Positions 34,501 to 42,244 of a DNA stretch of 64,000 nucleotides are shown piece after piece. The translations under genes were made by a program, and so were the position numbers. The first letter of the stretch is position 1; every line of letters starts with the position of its first letter. Below the pieces are notes generated by a model that did not search any database, had not been told where the DNA came from, and saw only the letters and a list, made by a program, of their open reading frames with translations. Source of the DNA: an uncultured Verrucomicrobiota bacterium (GTDB lineage Bacteria; Verrucomicrobiota; Verrucomicrobiia; Limisphaerales; UBA9464); NCBI GenBank assembly GCA_903925515.1, contig CAIYFP010000056.1:1-64000 (forward strand), given 5' to 3'.

Positions 34501-35360
34501 AGGTCTGCGACTTTGCGCTCCGCACGTACCGCCTGCGGGACTACTCCGGGTTCAAGGGCGATGCGCGGTTTGTCCGGGACGACAACGCCCAGAAGGCGTT
34601 CTCGAAGCTTCGCAACGCGATCGGGAAGTCCGTGTACACATGGCGTGCCCAGGAGACCCGCGACGCGAGCTACCAGGCCAAGCTGTACAAGGAGGCCGAG
34701 TTCGCCCTGAAGCAGGCCTTTGCCTTCTGCCCGTACAGCCCCGAGACCGTGTACAACTTCGCCTCCCTGCTCGTGTCCTTGCAGCGTTACCCGGACGCCT
34801 ACGAGGTCGTCGCCACGTGCTCGAAGATCGACCCCGACAACGTCGGCATCCGCGACCTGCTCGGCCAGCTCGAGCCGTACCGAAAGATGGCCGCGCCCCC
34901 GCCCCCCGCCGCGTCCACCGAGGCGCTTCGGTCCCAGATTGACTCGGCCGTCACCAACCTCGAGTCCGCCTTCAACCTGGCCAGCTCGTACTTCAACGCC
35001 GGCCGTTCCAACGAGGGGTTCGCCGTCCTTGAAGCGCTCCTCGCCAAGCCCGACGCCGACCCGCGCACCGTCGCCTCGGTCGCCCAGGCGTTCCAGCAGC
35101 TCCAGCGCGCCGACAAGCTCGAGGTCGCCCTCGAACGATATGCGCGGCTCACGCCCGACTCCGCCGACGCATGGTACCGCCTCGCCGCCGTGCAGGCGCT
35201 TCAGGGCAAGTCCAGCACCGCCTCGGGCACCCTCGCCAAGGCCTTCAAGCTCAACGACGCCCAGCGCGCCACCAATTCCAAGGCCCCAAACCTCCGCCAG
35301 CAGGTCAAGTCCGACCCGGCCTTTGACTTCATCCGCCCCTCCCTCGAAGGGAAGCCCTGA
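31581..35360 (+). CDS. DUF2723 polytopic membrane protein with C-terminal soluble/TPR region
   Basis: A 1259-residue protein. The N-terminal part is a DUF2723 domain (related to TMEM260 and GT-C type O-mannosyltransferases): APDLTLEDSGELAVASMYAG, then VPHPPGYPVWTVYTWLFTKL, with the conserved acid pair in the first loop. Some ten to twelve membrane segments follow to about residue 560. The C-terminal part is extracytoplasmic or soluble, with a conserved HTVLFGGTDPGRFCPTYMIF segment and finally TPR-like helices (EAEFALKQAFAFCPYSPETV, NLASSYFNAGRSNEGFAVLE-type units). Probably a lipid-linked-sugar-dependent protein glycosyltransferase. Codon use changes within the gene: G-rich third positions early, C-rich late. 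The P450 gene follows 23 bases downstream. Confidence 0.9.
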   Translation: MASSKSNAAPGGPASVPKMTPVAGDPAGGDSESMGGGKLFRPVDWIAFVLVSFVVMAGYMLTIAPDLTLEDSGELAVASMYAGVPHPPGYPVWTVYTWLFTKLLPFSNIAWRVAVSSAFAAAMSAGLVALLASRGATLMLEGVDLFRNRDRGWDNRVSLAAGYVAGMLLGFNGYIWSQAVIVEVYTIAVWSLMAVLLFLMRYTWAPQQRRHLYVACFLFGICFCNHQTLIVGAMGLEVIVLMADRRVGRDFLLVNALIWLAGLVLHGTGKIGTFVENPSLLLIFNLVGILSAIGCGVVAVMTGGLGNRLHVVALASVSFAAGAALYFYMPVASSTNPPLNWGYPRTPKGFVHALTRGQYEKTTPGINLAQVITYFQGVKEEFNWANTLLAMLPFAFLRRMRQRERGWLVGLLVSYVCLAFLLMYLLNAGTDKQSRELVKVFYTSSHVFIALGIGYGLALLAGLLQTDRVYQQHRTAIGVGLAVAVALNLYQLSEVLDPDNNLFPIPKVAAAISLAIAAGLLGCVLYWRDDASPPAVPGTTEKARRLAPLLAAALVIPVDPILDHWADNEQRDHYFGFWFGHDMFEPGMDTTAAPAPKGKDGKALYPSMDPHTVLFGGTDPGRFCPTYMIFCESFIPPRHRRNPKFDRRDVYLITQNALADDTYLEYIRAHYNRSAQKDPAFFESMLNDDWSRSRSKTNLLASLMAPVDRWMTALGDSIEKERRAGSSYLSATDIKDADALKAAITAAADPLSAHLKAQLGTALAGDAAALANALNGILEGPALSESNRVAHLKLTPHVSRFVDQKPVGHTRIRLNRLLLEAAYGPWIAVSPAGVYPDREIITPTVEDLRRCFEEYSIDAQRRAQARQLKPGEVLTTLPDGKVSVSGQAAVMSINGLLTKVIFDANPDHSFYIEESFALDWMYPHLVPYGIILKIEREPVVQLSDEQIARDHDYWSQYSERFIGNWITYDTTVQEVCDFALRTYRLRDYSGFKGDARFVRDDNAQKAFSKLRNAIGKSVYTWRAQETRDASYQAKLYKEAEFALKQAFAFCPYSPETVYNFASLLVSLQRYPDAYEVVATCSKIDPDNVGIRDLLGQLEPYRKMAAPPPPAASTEALRSQIDSAVTNLESAFNLASSYFNAGRSNEGFAVLEALLAKPDADPRTVASVAQAFQQLQRADKLEVALERYARLTPDSADAWYRLAAVQALQGKSSTASGTLAKAFKLNDAQRATNSKAPNLRQQVKSDPAFDFIRPSLEGKP

Positions 35361-35383
35361 CCCCTCCGCGCCCCACCCACCCC

Positions 35384-36541
35384 ATGGACCTCGCCCCCGA
35401 CCCCTTCCGCCTCCATCGCCAGAAGGGGCCCATCCTCAACGCCGAGTTCCAGGGCCAGCACGTCCCCATGCTCCTTCGGCACGAGGACGTCCGCGCCGCA
35501 GCCAAGGACTGGCACACCTTCTCCTCCGACGCCCCCTTCCGTGTCCCCATCCCGTCCGAGGAAGACGTGCGCACCATGCGCCAGCTCCCCGTCGAGACCG
35601 ATCCCCCGGACCACACCGACTACCGCGCGATCGTCGAGCCTTTCTTCCGGCGCGCGAAGGACCCCGGCATGATCCAGCAGGTCGAGGCGCTCATCGACTC
35701 GATGGTCGCCGACGCCCTTCCCCTGCACTCCATCGAGGTGGTCCGCGAGTTCGCGCTCCCGCTCCAGTCCCGCGCGATGGCGTTCCTCCTGAACGTCCCG
35801 GTCGCCGAGGCCGACGTCTGGATCGGCTGGGGCACCCACGTGTTCAGGGATGGGCCCGACGGCCAAAGGAAGGGCGCCGAGCTCGAGGCCTACCTTCATC
35901 AGCGCCTCGACCACGCCGCGGCCAACCCCGGCCCCGACTTCTTCTCCGCCCTCGCCCATGCCTCCTTCCGCGGCCGTCCGCTCACCCGCACCGAGATGAT
36001 GGGCTTCGGCAACCTCACCTTCGCGGGTGGACGCGACACCGTCATCCACACCGTCTCCTCCGTCTTTGCCCACCTGGCCGCCCACCCCGGGGCCCTCGCG
36101 TTCCTCCGCGAGGACCCGAGCCGCGTCGTCCATGCCACCGAGGAATACTTCCGGGTCGTCTCCCCCCTCACCCACATCGGGCGAGTCTGCCCCGCTCATG
36201 CCCGGGTCCATGGGATCGAGGTGCCGGCCCAGTCCCGGGTCTCCCTGTGCTGGGCCTCGGCCAATCGCGACGACGCCGTCTTCGACAACCCCGACGAGGT
36301 CCGCCTCGACCGCAAGCCCAACCCCCACATGGCCTTCGGCGCCGGCCCCCACCTCTGCCTCGGCGCCGCCCATGCGCGCCTCCTCGTTCGCACCCTCCTC
36401 GAAGCCCTCTCCCGGCGCCTCCAGTCGATCGAGGTTCTTCAGCACCGTGACCGCGTCGAGAACGAGGCCTCCTACCAGCGGACCGTCGGCTACGAGCTCC
36501 TCCGCGTCCGGCTCCACCCGCGGCCCCCGCAGCCGTCCTGA
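35384..36541 (+). CDS. Cytochrome P450
   Basis: A 385-residue soluble bacterial P450 monooxygenase. Family landmarks: ETDPPDHTDYRAIVEPFF (helix C region), the I-helix oxygen-activation motif FAGGRDTV, the ExxR in ATEEYFRVVSP, and the haem-thiolate loop FGAGPHLCLGAAHARL with the ligand cysteine. No reductase domain or ferredoxin gene is adjacent, so redox partners must come from elsewhere. The start ATG (MDLAPDPFRLHRQKGP) gives a normal N-terminus. It lies 23 bases after the DUF2723 gene and two bases before an oxidoreductase gene, so the three are probably co-transcribed. Substrate is unknown. Confidence 0.95.
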   Translation: MDLAPDPFRLHRQKGPILNAEFQGQHVPMLLRHEDVRAAAKDWHTFSSDAPFRVPIPSEEDVRTMRQLPVETDPPDHTDYRAIVEPFFRRAKDPGMIQQVEALIDSMVADALPLHSIEVVREFALPLQSRAMAFLLNVPVAEADVWIGWGTHVFRDGPDGQRKGAELEAYLHQRLDHAAANPGPDFFSALAHASFRGRPLTRTEMMGFGNLTFAGGRDTVIHTVSSVFAHLAAHPGALAFLREDPSRVVHATEEYFRVVSPLTHIGRVCPAHARVHGIEVPAQSRVSLCWASANRDDAVFDNPDEVRLDRKPNPHMAFGAGPHLCLGAAHARLLVRTLLEALSRRLQSIEVLQHRDRVENEASYQRTVGYELLRVRLHPRPPQPS

Positions 36542-36543
36542 CC

Positions 36544-37713
36544 ATGGACCCGCGCCGCCGCCGATTCCTCCGCCACGTCGCCGCCGCATCCGCATCCGCC
36601 GTCGCGGCGGCCGCCCCGTCCGTCCTCGCTCAACCCGCCCTGCGCACCGTCGCCATCCTCGGCGACTCGGCCCGGGGCGGATTCGGCCATGACATGGACC
36701 TCGTCTTCGCCGGCAGACACGGCCTCGGCGACGTCGTCGTCGCCGACCCCGACCCCGCCGGGCGCGCCGCGGCGGCCAGGCGGGCCGGCGCCGTCCGCTC
36801 CTATGCCGACTGGCGCGACCTGCTCCATGTGGAAAGCCCATGGCTCGTCTGCATCGGCATGCGCCATGCCACGGTGCATCACGAGATCGCCATGGCCGCG
36901 CTCGCCATGGGCGCCCATCTCTACGTCGAGAAGCCGTTCGTCGTCTCCCCGGCCGAGGCGGACGCCATCCTCGCGCTGGCCCGGGCCCGCCAGCGCCGGG
37001 TCGTCGTAGCCCATTCCATGCGCATGGCGCCCGCCGTCGTGGCGCTCCACAAGGCCGTGAAGGAGGGACGGCTTGGCGAGCTCCGCGAGATGCGCGCCCA
37101 TGGCAAGCAGGACGCCCGCGCCGGGGGCGAGGACCTGGTGGTGCTCGGCACCCACCTCTTCGACCTCATGCGCCTGTTCGCGGGCGACCCCGCATGGCTC
37201 CATGCCTCCGTCCAACACGGCCGCCGCCCGATCACCCTCGCCGACCGACGGCGCGTCCGGAACGACGTCGGGTGGGTCGCCGGCGACGCAGTCCATGCAA
37301 CCCTCGGGTTCGCCCATGGCGTCCATGCGCTGTTCTCCAGCGACGCCGCCGCGCGCGAGGCCCGCGGGCACTGGGGGCTTGAGCTCACGGGCTCGCTCGG
37401 CTCGGCGCGCATCATGGCCGACTTGGTTCCCCGCGTGCTCGTCCGCATGCAACGGGCGGGACGGATGGCCGCGCCGGAGGACCCCTGGACGCCCCTTGCG
37501 AACATCCCGTCGGCCGAGCCCTCAAGGCACAACGTGCCGCTGGTGGACGACTGGCTGGCCGCGATCCAGGAGGGGCGGGAGCCCGAATGCAGCGGACGCA
37601 ACGGCGCATGGGCCGTCGAGATGGCCGCCGCGTGCCATGCGTCCGCGCTCGGCGGGACCCGGGTCACGTTCCCCCTTGCCCGGCGCGCGCACCCGCTGGA
37701 CGACACTCCATGA
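36544..37713 (+). CDS. Gfo/Idh/MocA-family oxidoreductase with Tat-like signal
   Basis: NAD(P)-dependent dehydrogenase family protein, 389 residues, probably exported: RRRRFLRHVAAASASAVAAA followed by APSVLAQ is a Tat-type leader. The Rossmann part (RTVAILGDSARGGFGHDMDL) has a modified glycine loop. The conserved EKP motif occurs in HLYVEKPFVVSPAEA, and a GEDLVVLGTHLFDLMRLFAG segment sits where the family has D...H..D. Substrate is typically a sugar or sugar acid, with the cofactor bound tightly in exported members. It lies two bases behind the P450 gene. A hairpin directly after its stop probably ends the operon. Confidence 0.9.
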   Translation: MDPRRRRFLRHVAAASASAVAAAAPSVLAQPALRTVAILGDSARGGFGHDMDLVFAGRHGLGDVVVADPDPAGRAAAARRAGAVRSYADWRDLLHVESPWLVCIGMRHATVHHEIAMAALAMGAHLYVEKPFVVSPAEADAILALARARQRRVVVAHSMRMAPAVVALHKAVKEGRLGELREMRAHGKQDARAGGEDLVVLGTHLFDLMRLFAGDPAWLHASVQHGRRPITLADRRRVRNDVGWVAGDAVHATLGFAHGVHALFSSDAAAREARGHWGLELTGSLGSARIMADLVPRVLVRMQRAGRMAAPEDPWTPLANIPSAEPSRHNVPLVDDWLAAIQEGREPECSGRNGAWAVEMAAACHASALGGTRVTFPLARRAHPLDDTP

Positions 37714-37738
37714 CGGCGCCGGGTCCTCCCTGGCGCCG
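37714..37738. terminator. Hairpin at the end of the DUF2723-P450-oxidoreductase operon
   Basis: CGGCGCC pairs perfectly with GGCGCCG across an 11-base loop, starting on the base after the oxidoreductase stop codon. The next gene points the other way, so this is a natural termination place. There is no T-tract, so efficiency is uncertain. Confidence 0.5.
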
Positions 37739-37904
37739 CCACCCGCAGGCAGGCCGGGCGGGAAACCACGGTGGGGTCCTCACCCGCTTCCGTGGCATTT
37801 CCTTGCACGGACGCATGGCGGCGTGGGCTGGAAGGGAGCGTCGCCTCGGACACGGGCCTCGCATGACCCATGGCTGCTCGGGGATTTGGGCGGATGCCCG
37901 CAGA

Positions 37905-39005
37905 TCAAAGGCCGAACAGGCGTCGTGCGTTGCCGGACAAGATCGCCGCCTCCTCTGCGGCCCCGAGGCGCAGGCTTCGCAACGGGCCGAGGATCTCGCC
38001 GGGCTGGACCCATGGGTGGTCGCTCGCGTAGAGCAGCCGCCCCGGGCCGCTGAAGTCCACCGCGAACCGCATCGCCTCCGGCAGGGGCGACACCACGTCC
38101 ATGTAGATGGACCGGAGGTACTCGCTGGGCTTGCGCTGGAGGTTCTGCGGGCCGCGCTTGAGGACGCGCAGTTGATGGTCCATGCGGCCGGAGATGTAGG
38201 GCAACGTGCCCCCGAGGTGGGGGCACACGAGCTTCAGCCGTGGATGCCGGTCGAGGAGGCCGCTCGCGATGATGCGCGCCAACGCGATCGTGTTCTCGAA
38301 CATGTTGCCCAGCGTGCTGGTGAGCTCGTAGCCCTTCACCTGCCCAGTCGTCAGCGGCCGTGCCGGGTGCAGCAGGACCGGCACGCCCAACTCCTCCGCG
38401 CGCGCGTACAGCCAATGAAACCGGGGCTCGTCGCACCATGCGTCCGCGAGGTTGGTGTAGAGCAGGACCCCGACGAACCCCAGCCGCTTCACGCACCGGT
38501 CCAGCTCGGCCGCCGACGCCCGCTCGTCCTGCAAGGGCAACGTGCATAGGCCCCGGAACCGGCCCGGGTGCGCCGCCGCCACCTGCGCGATCGAGTCATG
38601 GACCAGCCGCGACACCGCCGGGCCATCGTCCCCGAACCATTCCGGGCCGGGGTCGTTGTTGCTTAGCAACGTGGTTCCGATGCCATGCGCATCCATCGCC
38701 CGGAGCTTGGCATCCACGCTCATGTATTCCGGCGGGATCTTGCGAAGCCAGTCCCCCATCCGAAGCCATGTCACCCCGTCGCGCTCGTACACCATGGGGT
38801 CCGTGCGCCGACGTCGCATCAGCTCGATCACCGGCGCCAGGAAGAGGTGGCTTTGGCAATCCACGATCCCGCCCGCCACGCCGCCGCCCTTTCCTCCTTC
38901 GTCGCGCATGGTCCGTTGGCCCCGCGACGGCGTCGCGGCCATCACGGACCCGACACCCGAAGCCGCCAAGAAACCCCTCCGGTTCAACTCACGAACATTC
39001 ATCAT
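37905..39005 (-). CDS. Amidohydrolase-2 family protein, Tat-exported
   Basis: A 366-residue TIM-barrel protein of the amidohydrolase-related (ACMSD-like decarboxylase) family. The leader NRRGFLAASGVGSVMAATPS is Tat-type. Family motifs: ACMSD-like SNNDPGPEW region, LGVPVLLHPARPL with a metal His, LVCPHLGGTLPYISGRM, and the C-terminal RLLYASDHPW with the catalytic Asp. The first metal site, normally HxH after the first strand (IDxHxH), reads IVDCQSHLFLAP, so the first His is a Gln. This may alter metal binding or abolish hydrolase chemistry. It faces the P450-oxidoreductase operon and may work on the same compound, but that is inference. Confidence 0.85.
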   Translation of the reverse strand: MMNVRELNRRGFLAASGVGSVMAATPSRGQRTMRDEGGKGGGVAGGIVDCQSHLFLAPVIELMRRRRTDPMVYERDGVTWLRMGDWLRKIPPEYMSVDAKLRAMDAHGIGTTLLSNNDPGPEWFGDDGPAVSRLVHDSIAQVAAAHPGRFRGLCTLPLQDERASAAELDRCVKRLGFVGVLLYTNLADAWCDEPRFHWLYARAEELGVPVLLHPARPLTTGQVKGYELTSTLGNMFENTIALARIIASGLLDRHPRLKLVCPHLGGTLPYISGRMDHQLRVLKRGPQNLQRKPSEYLRSIYMDVVSPLPEAMRFAVDFSGPGRLLYASDHPWVQPGEILGPLRSLRLGAAEEAAILSGNARRLFGL

Positions 39006-39172
39006 CGCCTCCGGTCCCGGTCCATGTCATGGGAGCGCAAGACGCCTGCATTGCAAGCGTCCCATCCGCTTGTTGGGGGGTCTTCGGCGGCAAGCGCCAT
39101 CTCGGCGGGACGGGTTGGCACGGTCCATCTCCGCGAGCGGGCGCGATGCCCGGGAAGCGAGTGCGCCGCCGT

Positions 39173-41182
39173 TCACTCGTCGGATTGGGACAGCTTCGCC
39201 ACGACGGAGAAGTCCTCGAGCGTGGTGGTGTCCCCCTTGATCTCGGCGCCGGAGGCGATCTGCTTCAGGAGCCGCCTCATGATCTTGCCGGAGCGCGTCT
39301 TGGGAAGGGCCTCGGCGAAGCGGACGTCGTCGGGACGCGCGACGGGCCCGATTTCCTTGCCCACGTGTTGTCGCAGCTCGTTCTTGAGGCCGGGATGGGC
39401 ATCCACGCCCGTCTTGAGGGTGACGAAGCAGACAAGGGCCTGGCCCTTGAGCTCGTCGGGCCTCCCCACGACGGCGGCCTCGGCGACGGAGGGATGGCTC
39501 ACGAGGGCGCTCTCGACCTCGGCCGTCCCGATGCGGTGGCCGGCCACGTTGAGGACGTCGTCGATGCGGCCCACGATCCAGAAGTAGCCGTCCTCGTCCT
39601 GCCGGCAGCCGTCGCCCGTGAAGTACGAGCCCTTCACCTCCGACCAGTAGGTTTGCTTGTAGCGGGCCGGGTCGCCCCAGATGCCGCGAAGCATGGAGGG
39701 CCATGGCTTGCGGATGACGAGCTTTCCGCCCGTGTTGCGGGGCACCGCCTTGCCGGCGTCGTCCACGACCTCCGGCAGCACGCCAAGGAACGGCAAGGTC
39801 GCCGTGCCCGGCTTCAACGGCGTGGCGCCCGGCAAGGGGGAGATGAGGATGGAGCCGGTCTCCGTCTGCCACCACGTGTCCACGATGGGGCAACGGCCAC
39901 CGCCCACGACCTTGTGGTACCACATCCATGCCTCGGGATTGATGGGCTCGCCAACGGAGCCCAGAAGGCGGAGCGAGGAGAGGTCGTGCCTCGTGACCCA
40001 TGCGTCGCCCCACTTCATGAAGGCCCGGATGGCGGTGGGCGCGGTATAGAGAATGGTGACGCGGTACTTCTCGATGATGCGCCAGAACCGGTCGTTCTCC
40101 GGCCAGTTGGGCGCGCCCTCGTACATCACGCAGGTGGTGCCGTTCGCAAGCGGGCCGTACACGATGTAGCTATGGCCCGTGACCCAGCCCACGTCGGCCG
40201 TGCACCAGTACACGTCGTCGTCCCGCACGTCGAAGACGAGCTTGTGGGTGAGCTTGGCGCCGAGAAGGTACCCGGCGGTGGTGTGGAGAATGCCCTTGGG
40301 CTTCCCGGTCGAGCCGCTGGTGTAGAGGATGAACAGGGGCGACTCGGAATCCATGCGGGCGGGCTCGCACCGCGAGTCCACGTACTCCAGCTCCCGGTGC
40401 CACCACACGTCGCGCCCCTCCGCCATGTGGACCTCGTGCCCGGTGCGCCGGAGCACCACCACCTTCTCCACCGTCCTGGCAAGGAGGCCGCCGGCCGCGT
40501 CATGGATCGCGAGCGCATCGTCCACGTTCTTCTTCAACGGCACGATGCCGCCCCGCCGGTAGCCGCCGTCGGAGGTCACCACGAGCTTCGCCCCGCAGTC
40601 ATGGATGCGGTCCGCCACGGACTGGGCGCTGAAGCCGCCGAACACCACGGAGTGGATGGCGCCAATGCGCGTGCAGGCGAGCATGGCGATGGCGGCCTCC
40701 GGGACCATCGGGAGGTACAGGATGACGCGGTCGCCCTTCTTGACGCCGTTTCGCCTGAGGACGTTGGCAAAGCGGCACACCTCGCGGTGCAACTGGGCGA
40801 AGGTGTACACGCGCTCCTCGCCGGGGCGGCCGTCGGTGGCGGGCTCGCCCTCCCAGATCAAGGCGGCCTTGTTGGCCGTCGCGGTGCCCAGCCACTTGTC
40901 GAGGCAGTTGGCGGAAACGTTGAGCTGGCCGCCGACGAACCACTTGGCGACGGGCTCCTTCCACTGGAGCACCTTCTTGAAGGGCCTCTGCCATGCCAGC
41001 TCGGCCTTCGCATGCCGCGCCCAGAAGCGCTCGGGCTGCCGGACCGACTCGGTCCAGAGCTTCTTGTAGGCGGCCAACGAGCCAACATGGGCGGCGGCGG
41101 AGAAATCCTTGGAGGGCTTGAACACCCGGGTTTCGTTGAGGAGCGACCGGATGTTGTTCGATGCGACAGGCTTCTTGCTCAT
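39173..41182 (-). CDS. acs: Acetyl-CoA synthetase
   Basis: Converts acetate, ATP and CoA to acetyl-CoA through acetyl-AMP. Full-length (669 residues). The nucleotide-binding loop is LYTSGSTGKPKGILHTTAGY, the A5-type motif is TWWQTETGSILISPLPG, and the regulated C-terminal lysine lies in PKTRSGKIMRRLLKQI, the usual acetylation site in Acs. VGRIDDVLNVAGHRIGTAEV marks the hinge. ATG 41182 (MSKKPVASNN) is chosen, as the longer frame adds a basic segment without homology. Upstream on the same strand is ftsY, with a hairpin in the 111-base gap, so acs is probably a separate transcription unit. Confidence 0.97.
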   Translation of the reverse strand: MSKKPVASNNIRSLLNETRVFKPSKDFSAAAHVGSLAAYKKLWTESVRQPERFWARHAKAELAWQRPFKKVLQWKEPVAKWFVGGQLNVSANCLDKWLGTATANKAALIWEGEPATDGRPGEERVYTFAQLHREVCRFANVLRRNGVKKGDRVILYLPMVPEAAIAMLACTRIGAIHSVVFGGFSAQSVADRIHDCGAKLVVTSDGGYRRGGIVPLKKNVDDALAIHDAAGGLLARTVEKVVVLRRTGHEVHMAEGRDVWWHRELEYVDSRCEPARMDSESPLFILYTSGSTGKPKGILHTTAGYLLGAKLTHKLVFDVRDDDVYWCTADVGWVTGHSYIVYGPLANGTTCVMYEGAPNWPENDRFWRIIEKYRVTILYTAPTAIRAFMKWGDAWVTRHDLSSLRLLGSVGEPINPEAWMWYHKVVGGGRCPIVDTWWQTETGSILISPLPGATPLKPGTATLPFLGVLPEVVDDAGKAVPRNTGGKLVIRKPWPSMLRGIWGDPARYKQTYWSEVKGSYFTGDGCRQDEDGYFWIVGRIDDVLNVAGHRIGTAEVESALVSHPSVAEAAVVGRPDELKGQALVCFVTLKTGVDAHPGLKNELRQHVGKEIGPVARPDDVRFAEALPKTRSGKIMRRLLKQIASGAEIKGDTTTLEDFSVVAKLSQSDE

Positions 41183-41235
41183 GGTGAAACGCTGGGCAAA
41201 GCGTGCTCGAACCCGGAGGGCCGAGTCAACGCGGC

Positions 41236-41272
41236 CCATGCCGTCCCGGGGCCGCGCCGGCCATGGGGACGG
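41236..41272 (-). terminator. Possible hairpin downstream of ftsY
   Basis: CCGTCCC near 41241 can pair with GGGACGG near 41266, and CCCATG with CATGGG forms an alternative stem. It lies in the gap between ftsY and acs, the right place to end the arsR-nusB-PHP-ftsY transcript. No T-tract is seen, so support is weak. Confidence 0.3.
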
Positions 41273-41293
41273 GTGCGCGGAGGGCGAGGAAGG

Positions 41294-42214
41294 TCAGCCC
41301 CCCTTGATCTCGAAGAACGCGTTCGCGAAGTCCCGCGCGACGAACGGCTGGAGGTCGTCCGGCTGCTCGCCCACGCCGATGAACTTCACCGGGATGCCCA
41401 GCTCGCGCTGGATCGCCACCACCACCCCGCCCTTGGACGTGCCGTCGAGCTTGGTCACGACAAGCCCCGTAAGGCGGCAGATCTTGTTGAACTCCCGCGC
41501 CTGGTTGATCGCGTTCTGCCCGCTCGACCCGTCCAGCACCAGCAATACCTCGTGCGGCGCCCCGGGCAGCTTCTTGTCCATCACCCGGTGCACCTTGGCC
41601 AGTTCCTGCATCAGGTTGTGCTTCGTGTGCAGCCGCCCCGCCGTGTCCACGAACAGGTACCGCGCCCCGCGCGACATCGCCGCACCGATCGCGTCGTGCG
41701 CGACCGCCGCAGGGTCGGCGTTCGGGGCGCCCGACACCACCGGCACGTCCAGCCGTTGCCCCCAAAGCTTCAATTGTTCCACCGCGGCCGCACGGAAGGT
41801 GTCGCACGCCGCCAACACCGACCCATGCCCTTGCCCCCGCACCAGTTGCGCCAGCTTCGCCGACGTCGTCGTCTTCCCCGTGCCGTTCACCCCCACCAAC
41901 GACACCACGGTCAGGCCGTCCGCTCGCAACGCCAGCGGGGAGGCCCCGGCGGACAACGACTTCTCCACCTCGCGCGCTGCAATCTCGAAAACGTCCGGGC
42001 CCGCGCGCCCCTGCGTCTCGTAGGCCTGCTTCACCGCGGCGACGATCTGCCGCGTCATGGGGAGGCCAAGGTCCGCCCCAAGCAACGCCGCCTCCAGCTC
42101 CTCAAGGCTCGTCCCCGTCATCCGGGGCGAGCGCGTCACGATCCGCTGGATTTCGTGCGCGAGCACGGACGTGGTCCGCGAGATCGCCGACTTGAGCTTG
42201 TCAAAGAACCCCAT
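41294..42214 (-). CDS. ftsY: Signal recognition particle receptor FtsY
   Basis: SRP-family GTPase that docks SRP-ribosome complexes at the membrane. Length 306, so the acidic N-terminal A domain of E. coli is absent and the protein starts with the NG core (MGFFDKLKSAISRTTSVLAH, an amphipathic helix). G-domain motifs: VGVNGTGKTTTSAKLAQLVR (P-loop), CDTFRAAAVEQLKLW, LFVDTAGRLHTKHNLM, and VVTKLDGTSKGGVV. GGGAG lies a few bases before the start. It is the fourth gene of arsR-nusB-PHP-ftsY, 30 bases behind the PHP gene. Confidence 0.97.
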   Translation of the reverse strand: MGFFDKLKSAISRTTSVLAHEIQRIVTRSPRMTGTSLEELEAALLGADLGLPMTRQIVAAVKQAYETQGRAGPDVFEIAAREVEKSLSAGASPLALRADGLTVVSLVGVNGTGKTTTSAKLAQLVRGQGHGSVLAACDTFRAAAVEQLKLWGQRLDVPVVSGAPNADPAAVAHDAIGAAMSRGARYLFVDTAGRLHTKHNLMQELAKVHRVMDKKLPGAPHEVLLVLDGSSGQNAINQAREFNKICRLTGLVVTKLDGTSKGGVVVAIQRELGIPVKFIGVGEQPDDLQPFVARDFANAFFEIKGG

Positions 42215-42244
42215 GTGCTTCTCCCGTTGCAGTCACCCGGCTCG

